Assembly (NCBI GenBank): GCA_902783235.1
Contig: CACZQG010000412.1
Location: 1 to 5,024 of the forward strand
Length of the DNA stretch: 5,024 nucleotides
Source of the DNA: an uncultured Ruminococcus sp.
Lineage (GTDB): Bacteria > Bacillota > Clostridia > Oscillospirales > Ruminococcaceae
Direction: 5' to 3'
Shown here: positions 1 through 5,024 of the stretch, one piece after another
Layout of the letters: every line of letters begins with the position of its first letter
Numbering within the stretch: position 1 is the first letter of the stretch
Notes under the pieces: generated by a model
Seen by the model: only the letters and a program-made list of their open reading frames with translations
Databases searched by the model: none
What the model was told of the DNA's origin: nothing
Translations under genes and position numbers: made by a program

Positions 1-612
1 ACCGCCCGGACCTCTGCCATAGCTGGGAGGATCCATTATTACCGCATCATATTTTCTCTCACGGCGGATTTCACGTGCTATAAATTTTTCGCAATCGTCA
101 ACTATCCAGCGAATTGGCTTTTCAGTTAGTCCTGATGCTGCAGCATTCTCTCTTGCCCATGATACCATGCCCTTTGAGGCATCAACATGGCATACCTGTG
201 CACCTGCGGCAGCACAGGCAAGTGTTGCACCTCCTGTGTAAGCAAACAGATTCAGAACACTTATCTCACGACCGGCATTTCTGATTTTATCAGTCATAAA
301 ATCCCAGTTTACAGCCTGTTCCGGAAACAGTCCGGTATGCTTGAAGCCGGTAGGACGTATGACAAACTTCAGTTCTCCATAGCTTATATTCCAACTGTCA
401 GGAGGTGTTTGGGTAAAGCTCCAGCTTCCGCCTCCTTTACTGGAGCGATGATAATGTCCCATAGCTTTTTCCCATAAAGGTGATCGCTTTGGAGTCTTCC
501 ATATTATCTGCGGATCCGGACGAATGAGGATATGACCGTTCCAGTCCTCCAGTTTTTCACCTGATGATGAATCAAGTATTTTATAATCTTTCCAATTCTC
601 GGCTATACGCAT
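1..612 (-). CDS. Class I SAM-dependent methyltransferase, COG1092/RlmI-like, 3' end cut off by the window
   Basis: This is a partial gene: 204 codons are present, the frame is open to base 1, and the C-terminus lies outside. The likely role is transfer of a methyl group from S-adenosylmethionine to RNA, by analogy with the RlmI/COG1092 family of 23S rRNA methyltransferases; the actual target cannot be read from the sequence. The translation starts MRIAENWKDYKILD. The first 80 or so residues look like a small N-terminal domain. Next comes a family-like segment FKHTGLFPEQ (about 90-99), then SAM-binding motif I NLFAYTGGAT (121-130), an acidic motif II HVDAS (142-146) and the motif IV signature DPPSYGRG (194-201). 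The ATG at 612 is preceded by AAGGAA (621-626) with an 8-base spacing. The gene follows glmM by 22 bases on the same strand, so co-transcription is likely. The superfamily is secure; the substrate is inferred. Confidence 0.88.
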   Translation of the reverse strand, partial: MRIAENWKDYKILDSSSGEKLEDWNGHILIRPDPQIIWKTPKRSPLWEKAMGHYHRSSKGGGSWSFTQTPPDSWNISYGELKFVIRPTGFKHTGLFPEQAVNWDFMTDKIRNAGREISVLNLFAYTGGATLACAAAGAQVCHVDASKGMVSWARENAAASGLTEKPIRWIVDDCEKFIAREIRRERKYDAVIMDPPSYGRGPGG

Positions 613-634
613 AAGTAAAGTTCCTTTTTATGTT

Positions 635-1984
635 TTAGGCTGTGCATTCCTTTATTTTGTCAGCAATATCTACAGCCATATCGTTTATAAGTTTAAAGTC
701 TCTGCCCTCCAGCATAACTCGAATAAGCGGCTCTGTACCGCTTTCACGGACAAGTATTCTTCCACTGTCTCCCAGCTGATCCTCGTACTTTTCGATGAGA
801 CCGGTTATCCTGTCATCATTTTTCCATACTTCACGGCTCTTGCTGCTGATCTTTACATTTATCATTACCTGTGGGAAATGCTCCATGCAGGACGCAAGCT
901 CAGACATCTTTTTACCTGAATCCGCAAGTATTTCCAGAACCTTGGCACCGGAAAGCTGACCGTCTCCCGTATTGGCTTCATCCAGGAATATGATGTGGCC
1001 GCTCTGCTCTCCTCCCAGGTTATAGTCGCCTTCCAGCATCTTTTCAAGAACATATCTGTCTCCTACCTTTGTAGTCAGCATTTTTATTCCGTTATCCTTA
1101 GCAAAATATTTAAAGCCCAGATTACTCATTACAGTTACTACAGCAGTATCATTTTTAAGGGTTCCCTGTTCCTTCATAGACTTTGCACATATAGCTATCA
1201 GCTTATCACCATCAATTATCTCACCATTTTCATCTACTGCCAGACATCTGTCAGCATCTCCGTCAAAAGCAAGACCTGCATGACATTTTTTGTCGCTGAC
1301 ATACTGCATAAGATTTTCCATATGGGTAGATCCGCACTTATCATTGATATTTGTACCATCCGGGGAAGCACTCAATACAAATACTGTAGCACCCAGTCCT
1401 TCAAACAATCTTTTGGCAGTAGCAGATGCACTTCCATTAGCACAGTCAATGGCAATACGCAGACCTGTAAGGTTTCCCTTGATACATTTCATGATATATC
1501 TTATGTAATCTGTCTGTGCATCCTTATAATGTGTTACTCTGCCCAGATTCTCATGAGAAACGATCTGCATTTTCTCGGGTTCATCCAGTATAAGAGCTTC
1601 TATTTCTTCCTCAGTCTCATCTGACAGCTTATAGCCGGTTGAGGAGAACAGCTTTATGCCATTGTATTCAAAGCTGTTGTGAGAAGCTGAGATCATAATA
1701 CCTGCGTCAGCATTCTTCTGCTGTACCAAAGCAGCTACAGCCGGTGTGGGTACAACTCCCAGTATCTGTACATTTGCCCCGACCGAACATATACCGGATA
1801 CAAGTGCCGCTTCAAGAACATCCGACGAGATCCTTGTATCCTTGCCTATAAAGATTGTAGGCTTATGCTTGGATTTTTTAGCCAGTACAATTGCAGCAGC
1901 TTTACCTATATTCATAGCAAGCTCACAGGTAAGCTCTGTTATGGCAACTCCTCTTACACCATCTGTTCCAAATAATCTTCCCAT
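635..1984 (-). CDS. glmM: Phosphoglucosamine mutase
   Basis: GlmM is a cytoplasmic enzyme that interconverts glucosamine-6-phosphate and glucosamine-1-phosphate, the step between GlmS and GlmU on the way to UDP-GlcNAc for peptidoglycan. The 449-residue product has the normal family length and all four functional segments. The N-terminus is MGRLFGTDGVRG. The phosphoserine loop is ISASHN, with the catalytic Ser at 101. The magnesium-binding loop is DGDADR (241-246). The sugar-binding loop is GGEQSGH (324-330), and the C-terminal phosphate-binding loop is RESGTEP (413-419). FGTDGVRG and GGEQSGH favour GlmM over other phosphohexomutases. The ATG at 1984 has AGGAGA (1993-1998) 8 bases upstream. 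The gene lies downstream of ruvCAB across a 192-base gap and just upstream of the methyltransferase. Its common Firmicute partners cdaA and cdaR are not next to it. No damage is visible. Confidence 0.97.
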   Translation of the reverse strand: MGRLFGTDGVRGVAITELTCELAMNIGKAAAIVLAKKSKHKPTIFIGKDTRISSDVLEAALVSGICSVGANVQILGVVPTPAVAALVQQKNADAGIMISASHNSFEYNGIKLFSSTGYKLSDETEEEIEALILDEPEKMQIVSHENLGRVTHYKDAQTDYIRYIMKCIKGNLTGLRIAIDCANGSASATAKRLFEGLGATVFVLSASPDGTNINDKCGSTHMENLMQYVSDKKCHAGLAFDGDADRCLAVDENGEIIDGDKLIAICAKSMKEQGTLKNDTAVVTVMSNLGFKYFAKDNGIKMLTTKVGDRYVLEKMLEGDYNLGGEQSGHIIFLDEANTGDGQLSGAKVLEILADSGKKMSELASCMEHFPQVMINVKISSKSREVWKNDDRITGLIEKYEDQLGDSGRILVRESGTEPLIRVMLEGRDFKLINDMAVDIADKIKECTA

Positions 1985-2176
1985 AATAAATGTCTCCTAA
2001 CATTAAATAATATTTTTACTGTTAAAGCAATACCGCACTTAGATCATGCACTGTATGCAAATTAATTTTTTTCATCAGATCATACAAATGAAAAACAGGC
2101 AAAATAGATATGCAAAGTCATAGGGTTTTAATGCTGATTATTTCAATGCAATACCATGCTTGATTCCATAACATGA
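1985..2176. other. Intergenic gap between ruvB and glmM with no gene
   Basis: This AT-rich stretch separates the ruvCAB block from glmM on the same strand. I find no credible coding region and no hairpin followed by a T-run on the minus strand, so transcription from ruvB could continue into glmM. It contains two copies of TATGCAAA (2054-2061 and 2109-2116), a weak bulged hairpin (2143-2163) and one weak promoter-like pair, listed separately. Its last part carries the glmM ribosome binding site (1993-1998). Confidence 0.6.
2117..2146 (-). promoter_or_regulatory. Weak candidate promoter for glmM
   Basis: On the minus strand a TTGAAA box (2141-2146) is followed after 18 bases by TATGAC (2117-2122), which matches the sigma-A -10 consensus at four of six positions. 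A start near 2110 would leave a leader of about 125 bases before glmM. The match is poor and the region is AT-rich, so it could be chance. Its main support is the 192-base gap, which suggests that glmM has some promoter of its own. Confidence 0.22.
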
Positions 2177-3232
2177 CTATAGTCTTAACTGTCCATCATC
2201 CTGATCCTCTTTAGCAATACCTAAATGCTCATATGCAAGCTTCGTGGCAACACGTCCTCTGGGAGTTCTTGCCAAAAACCCCTTCTGCATAAGAAAAGGC
2301 TCACATACATCCTCCAGTGTAACGGCTTCCTCGCCTATGGCAGATGCCAGTGTGTCCAATCCGGCAGGACCGCCGTTATAGCCTTTTATAAGCATTGTGA
2401 GAAAACGCTTGTCAAGACTGTCAAGTCCCAGTCGGTCTATCTCCAGTCTGTTAAGAGCAATATCAGCAATATCCTTTGTTATCTCCCCATTGCCCATTAC
2501 CTCGGCAAAATCTCTGACACGCTTTAGAAGTCTGTTTGCAATACGAGGAGTGCCTCTTGAACGCATAGCTATCTGCTCTGCACCATCAGCTGTACATGGT
2601 ATACACAATATCTGACTGCTGCGCCTTATAATATCACATAGCTGTTCTGTATTATATAGTTCAAGACGCTGTACTATTCCAAAACGGTCACGCAGCGGAG
2701 AGGTCAGCTGACCTGCTCTTGTTGTAGCACCTACAAGGGTAAACTTTTCCAGATCAACTCGAATAGAGCGAGCAGAAGGTCCCTTGCCTATCATTATATC
2801 CAAAGCATTGTCCTCCAGTGCCGGATACAATATTTCTTCAATAGATCGGGAAAGTCTGTGTATCTCATCAATAAACAATACATCATTTTCTGACAGATTA
2901 GTAAGAAGTGCTGCCAGATCACCCGGTTTCTCAATAGAAGGTCCGGAGGTTATCCTGAGGTTTGCCCCCATCTCATGAGCTATTATCCCTGCAAGAGTGG
3001 TCTTTCCCAATCCGGGAGGACCATACAGTAAAACATGATCAAGCGGTTCTCCCCTTCCCTTTGCAGCCTTAATATATATCGCCATATTCTCCTTGACCTT
3101 ATCCTGACCGATATATTCGGTAAGTGTCTGCGGTCGAAGAGAAAACTCAGTATCAACATCGGCTTCGGTGAATTCGGAAGTAACCTCTCTCATACCACTG
3201 CGTTCAAATTCTATTTCTTCTGTTTCGATCAA
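2177..3232 (-). CDS. ruvB: Holliday junction branch migration ATPase RuvB, TTG start
   Basis: RuvB is the hexameric AAA+ motor that, loaded by RuvA, pumps DNA through Holliday junctions during recombinational repair. The 351-residue product is of normal length. Walker A is GPPGLGKT (71-78), Walker B is LFIDEIH (119-125), and the sensor-1 region is GATTRAG (168-174). The SPLRDRFGI segment (178-186) and the sensor-2 segment [10 protein letters not shown] (226-235) follow. The C-terminal winged-helix DNA-binding domain ends with ARTPRGR (321-327). The start is a TTG at 3232, chosen because AGGAGA (3240-3245) sits 7 bases before it. The first in-frame ATG is codon 14, which has no good ribosome binding site and would remove only a variable N-terminal tail. 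The gene follows ruvA by 15 bases in the same transcript. No key residue is missing. Confidence 0.97.
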   Translation of the reverse strand: MIETEEIEFERSGMREVTSEFTEADVDTEFSLRPQTLTEYIGQDKVKENMAIYIKAAKGRGEPLDHVLLYGPPGLGKTTLAGIIAHEMGANLRITSGPSIEKPGDLAALLTNLSENDVLFIDEIHRLSRSIEEILYPALEDNALDIMIGKGPSARSIRVDLEKFTLVGATTRAGQLTSPLRDRFGIVQRLELYNTEQLCDIIRRSSQILCIPCTADGAEQIAMRSRGTPRIANRLLKRVRDFAEVMGNGEITKDIADIALNRLEIDRLGLDSLDKRFLTMLIKGYNGGPAGLDTLASAIGEEAVTLEDVCEPFLMQKGFLARTPRGRVATKLAYEHLGIAKEDQDDGQLRL

Positions 3233-3247
3233 TTTATTCTCTCCTGT

Positions 3248-3856
3248 TTATCTCTTTTTTCCAAGTAGTTTCAAAGCATTTTTTATAATTTCCTCAGGTG
3301 AAGCAGTCATATCAGTCTGAGATATGGCATCAAGTGCTTCATCATTGGAAAAACCCAATGCCATTAGAGCTGTTGCTGCTTCCTGACTGTTATCGCCCAC
3401 AGGTATTCTTACATTTCCCATAGCCTTGAAGTTTTCTTTAGTTATACCTTCCTTAGCTATCTTATCTTTTAGTTCCAGAACGATCCTTTGTGCCGTTTTC
3501 GCACCTACACCCTTTGTCTTTGACAAAAGCTTACTGTCCTCGGAAGCAACAGCCAATGCAAAGCGCTGTGCATCAAGCTCGGAGAGTATTGAAAGTGCCA
3601 TCTTCGCACCCACTCCAGAAACGGATAAAAGCAGCTTGAAGCAGTGCAGCTCCTGCTTGTCGGCAAATCCAAAAAGCTCAGGATCTCCGTCCTTTATCAT
3701 ATGAAGATAAGTATATAAGAATACCTCATTGTCTGTTTCCGGCAGTTCACTATATGTGGCAAATGTAATGCGGCAGCCATATCCAACGCCGCTGCACTCC
3801 ACTACTGCTGTTTGCATATCCTTATGTATAAGCTTTCCTCTTACGCTGTATATCAT
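3248..3856 (-). CDS. ruvA: Holliday junction DNA helicase subunit RuvA
   Basis: RuvA binds four-way DNA junctions as a tetramer and recruits RuvB rings to drive branch migration. The 202-residue product matches the usual length. Residues 1 to about 62 form the OB-fold domain, beginning MIYSVRGKL. The stretch KDGDPELFGF (55-64) covers the acidic-pin region and the conserved end of that domain. Two helix-hairpin-helix motifs follow, centred on SGVGAK (80-85) and KGVGAKTAQRI (115-125). A linker (about 133-155) leads to domain III (about 156-202), which contacts RuvB. The start is an ATG at 3856 with GGAGAAG (3862-3868) 5 bases upstream. It lies 25 bases after ruvC and 15 bases before ruvB, so the three genes are almost certainly co-transcribed and supply a complete RuvABC resolvasome. 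Confidence 0.97.
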   Translation of the reverse strand: MIYSVRGKLIHKDMQTAVVECSGVGYGCRITFATYSELPETDNEVFLYTYLHMIKDGDPELFGFADKQELHCFKLLLSVSGVGAKMALSILSELDAQRFALAVASEDSKLLSKTKGVGAKTAQRIVLELKDKIAKEGITKENFKAMGNVRIPVGDNSQEAATALMALGFSNDEALDAISQTDMTASPEEIIKNALKLLGKKR

Positions 3857-3881
3857 TTTCTCTTCTCCGTTATCGTTATAA

Positions 3882-4364
3882 TCATCTTAATATACCCCTT
3901 GAGCAGTGTCCATGACATATGGCAAGTGCCAGAGCATCAGCCGCATCATCGGGCTTGGGGATATTTTCAAGCTTTAGTATACGTCGTGTCATATCCATGA
4001 CCTGCTTTTTTTCAGCTTTACCGTAGCCAACAACAGCCTGTTTTACCTGCAATGGAGTGTATTCAAATATGGGTATATCATGTCTGACCAGAGACAACAC
4101 TATAACTCCTCTTGCCTGTGCAACGTCAATACCGGTTTTCTGATTATTGGTAAAAAACAGCTTTTCGATAGCACAGCTATCCGGCTTGAAACGCTGACAA
4201 ATGTAATCCATGTCCTCAGCAATAGCTTTAAGTCGAAGAGGAAATTCAGTATGTGCTTCGGTAAGTATAGCACCATATTCAATAGGTACAAATCCCTTTG
4301 GTGAATAATCTGTTACTCCAAAACCTACTATGGCATAGCCGGGGTCAATTCCAAGAATACGCAA
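3882..4364 (-). CDS. ruvC: Crossover junction endodeoxyribonuclease RuvC, TTG start
   Basis: RuvC is the dimeric, magnesium-dependent nuclease that cuts Holliday junctions symmetrically after RuvAB branch migration. The product is 160 residues, close to the family's usual length. It has the RNase H-like fold signature MRILGIDPG at the start and the acidic catalytic set: Asp7, Glu67 (in AIEKLF), and Asp140 and Asp143 (in KPDDAADALA). The start is TTG at 4364. It has AGGAAG (4372-4377) 7 bases upstream, and no in-frame ATG occurs until codon 52, which would remove catalytic Asp7. It is the first gene of the ruvCAB unit, about 26 bases from the predicted transcript start. The gene looks intact. 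Confidence 0.96.
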   Translation of the reverse strand: MRILGIDPGYAIVGFGVTDYSPKGFVPIEYGAILTEAHTEFPLRLKAIAEDMDYICQRFKPDSCAIEKLFFTNNQKTGIDVAQARGVIVLSLVRHDIPIFEYTPLQVKQAVVGYGKAEKKQVMDMTRRILKLENIPKPDDAADALALAICHGHCSRGILR

Positions 4365-4397
4365 TAAAACACTTCCTAAAAAACATATTCATTAATT

Positions 4398-4427
4398 ATT
4401 ATATCATAAAAGTACCTGTATTTTCAA
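4398..4427 (-). promoter_or_regulatory. Extended -10 promoter of the ruvCAB operon
   Basis: On the minus strand a TTGAAA -35 box (4422-4427) is separated by 18 bases from a perfect TATAAT -10 box (4398-4403). The -10 is preceded by TGA (4406-4404), giving the TGnTATAAT extended form. Transcription should begin near 4390, leaving a leader of about 26 bases with the ruvC ribosome binding site. I see no GAAC-N4-GTTC LexA box of the usual Firmicute type here, so SOS control is not evident from the sequence. Confidence 0.8.
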
Positions 4428-4559
4428 GAGTTTGACTCAAATAATAGCGTTTTTTATTTTTTCGACGTTAAAGACCTTTTCTATCAACAGCAATAAGGAA
4501 ATTTGTGCATTTTATGCCTATTTAAACAGTATATTTTTTATATATTTTTCAAAAAAGTA
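4428..4559. other. AT-rich spacer between the divergent ruvC and metK promoters
   Basis: This stretch separates the two -35 boxes and holds no supported gene. The part next to the metK promoter (about 4531-4559) is made of A and T tracts, as expected of an UP-element-like region that boosts promoter strength. A short inverted repeat GAGT-TTG-ACTC (4428-4438) lies just upstream of the ruvC -35 box; it is too short to call an operator. Confidence 0.5.
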
Positions 4560-4588
4560 TTGACAAATCATTTACGCTGTTGTATAAT
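4560..4588 (+). promoter_or_regulatory. Perfect-consensus sigma-A promoter of metK
   Basis: TTGACA (4560-4565) and TATAAT (4583-4588) are both exact consensus hexamers with an ideal 17-base spacer, preceded by A/T tracts. Transcription should start near 4595, about a dozen bases before the first strand of the riboswitch P1 helix. Initiation is expected to be strong and constitutive, with control passed to the riboswitch downstream. Confidence 0.93.
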
Positions 4589-4607
4589 AATAACAAGAAG
4601 TAATTCG

Positions 4608-4710
4608 CCTTATCAAGAGTGGTGGAGGAGCTGGTCCTGTGAAGCCCGGCAACCTAATTGGAAATATCCAAGAAAGGTGCCAATTCCTGCGGTATATCCG
4701 AGAGATGAGG
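4608..4710 (+). promoter_or_regulatory. SAM-I (S-box) riboswitch aptamer
   Basis: The aptamer binds S-adenosylmethionine in the nascent metK leader. P1 pairs CCTTATC (4608-4614) with GATGAGG (4704-4710). The conserved S-box blocks are present in order: TATCAAGAGTGGTGGAGG (4611-4628), TGAAGCCCGGCAACC (4640-4654) and GGTGCCAATTCCTGC (4676-4690). P3 contains TTGGA (4658-4662) paired with TCCAA (4667-4671) around an AATA loop. P4 is a short CGG (4690-4692) and CCG (4698-4700) hairpin. The block sequences and their layout fit the RF00162 family closely. With the downstream terminator and metK, it forms a feedback loop in which the product of MetK represses its own synthesis. Confidence 0.97.
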
Positions 4711-4735
4711 ATTTTTAGACTACCTAAAAAATCAC

Positions 4736-4767
4736 AGCATTCGGATACCTTTTTCCGAATGCTTTTT
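4736..4767 (+). terminator. Riboswitch-controlled intrinsic terminator upstream of metK
   Basis: A perfect 10-bp stem, AGCATTCGGA (4736-4745) with TCCGAATGCT (4754-4763), encloses an 8-base loop and is followed by a short T-run (4763-4767). The 5' arm and loop, TCGGATACC (4741-4749), can instead pair with GGTATATCCGA (4691-4701) in the P4 region of the aptamer, with a 2-base bulge. Pairing of the latter type is the predicted antiterminator. SAM binding should hold P1 and P4 together, free the terminator and stop transcription before metK. Confidence 0.92.
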
Positions 4768-4799
4768 CATTATAAGCGAATTTTTCTGCAAAATCTACG

Positions 4800-4830
4800 A
4801 AAGGAGGCTGTCAAAAGACAGCGAAAAATC
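4800..4830 (+). promoter_or_regulatory. metK ribosome binding site with an intervening hairpin
   Basis: A strong Shine-Dalgarno sequence AAAGGAGG (4800-4807) ends 23 bases before the ATG at 4831. Between them GCTGTC (4807-4812) and GACAGC (4817-4822) form a perfect 6-bp stem with an AAAA loop. If folded, only 8 unpaired bases (4823-4830) remain between the hairpin and the start codon, which is a normal spacing. No other start codon lies in frame near the Shine-Dalgarno, and no second Shine-Dalgarno lies near the ATG. Confidence 0.75.
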
Positions 4831-5024
4831 ATGATTAAAAAATTATTTACATCAGAATCCGTTACTGAAGGTCATCCCGACAAAATATGTGACCAGATAT
4901 CCGACGCGATACTTGACGAAATGCTCCGTCAGGACCCTATGTCAAGAGTTGCCTGCGAGACCTGCACTACTACAGGTATGGTGCTCTGCATGGGCGAGAT
5001 AACAACTCATGCGGACGTTGATAT
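4831..5024 (+). CDS. metK: S-adenosylmethionine synthase, N-terminal part, cut off by the window
   Basis: MetK joins methionine and ATP to make S-adenosylmethionine, releasing phosphate and pyrophosphate. Only the first 64 codons plus two bases are present. The translation begins [18 protein letters not shown], with the family's N-terminal ATP/methionine-binding signature [11 protein letters not shown] (residues 8-18), and goes on through [12 protein letters not shown] to GEITT (55-59), another conserved stretch. The ATG at 4831 matches the usual family start, which is only a few residues before the [13 protein letters not shown] block. Expression is controlled by the upstream SAM-I riboswitch, which itself supports the identification. 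The ribosome binding site is unusually distant and is described separately. The rest of the gene lies beyond the right edge. Confidence 0.96.
   Translation, partial: MIKKLFTSESVTEGHPDKICDQISDAILDEMLRQDPMSRVACETCTTTGMVLCMGEITTHADVD

Noticed and set aside
187..477. Plus-strand open frame of 96 codons at the left end
   Set aside because: It is antisense to the methyltransferase, whose SAM-binding motifs show that the minus strand is the coding one.
995..1624. Plus-strand open frame of 209 codons opposite glmM
   Set aside because: It is antisense to the fully conserved glmM coding sequence, has no convincing ribosome binding site or recognisable domain, and has shadow-like composition.
2143..2163. 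Hairpin after ruvB as a possible transcription terminator
   Set aside because: The stem is short and bulged, with a 6-base loop, and no T-run follows on the minus strand.
2175..2184. Perfect 10-base palindrome GACTATAGTC at the ruvB stop codon
   Set aside because: It is a single short palindrome overlapping the last codons; it is too short and too AT-rich to separate from chance.
4428..4438. Inverted repeat GAGT-TTG-ACTC near the ruvC -35 box as a LexA operator
   Set aside because: It has only 4-bp arms and does not match the GAAC-N4-GTTC pattern of Firmicute LexA.
4503..4718. Plus-strand open frame of 71 codons across the metK promoter and riboswitch
   Set aside because: It runs through the -35 and -10 boxes and the conserved aptamer, begins upstream of the predicted transcript start, and has no ribosome binding site.

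Overview
The window looks like ordinary chromosomal DNA from a low- to mid-GC Gram-positive bacterium, most likely a Clostridia-class Firmicute (Ruminococcus-like or Lachnospiraceae-like; this is inference). The clues are strong AGGAG-type ribosome binding sites, TTG start codons, very AT-rich intergenic DNA with near-consensus sigma-A promoters, and an S-box (SAM-I) riboswitch with a transcription terminator in front of metK. I see no mobile element, CRISPR array, tRNA or rRNA.

The window holds two divergent transcription units. On the minus strand, reading from about 4400 down to 1, are ruvC, ruvA and ruvB, then a 192-base gap, then glmM and a class I SAM-dependent methyltransferase that runs off the left edge. 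RuvA and RuvB form the Holliday-junction branch-migration motor and RuvC is the resolvase. The three genes are packed 15 to 25 bases apart behind one extended -10 promoter. GlmM makes glucosamine-1-phosphate for cell-wall precursors and is followed 22 bases later by the methyltransferase, so these two probably share a transcript. Whether ruvCAB transcripts read through into glmM is open: I see no convincing terminator and only a weak promoter candidate in the gap.

On the plus strand, a perfect-consensus promoter (4560-4588) drives a leader containing a complete SAM-I aptamer (4608-4710), an alternative antiterminator pairing and an intrinsic terminator (4736-4767). The first 64 codons of metK follow. 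MetK makes S-adenosylmethionine, so this is classic feedback: high SAM stabilises the aptamer, frees the terminator and shuts off SAM synthesis.

The most unusual detail is at the metK start. The strong Shine-Dalgarno sequence lies 23 bases from the ATG, too far for normal use, but a perfect 6-bp hairpin sits between them and would reduce the effective spacing to 8 bases when folded. I do not see an undescribed multi-gene system; the gene content is housekeeping.
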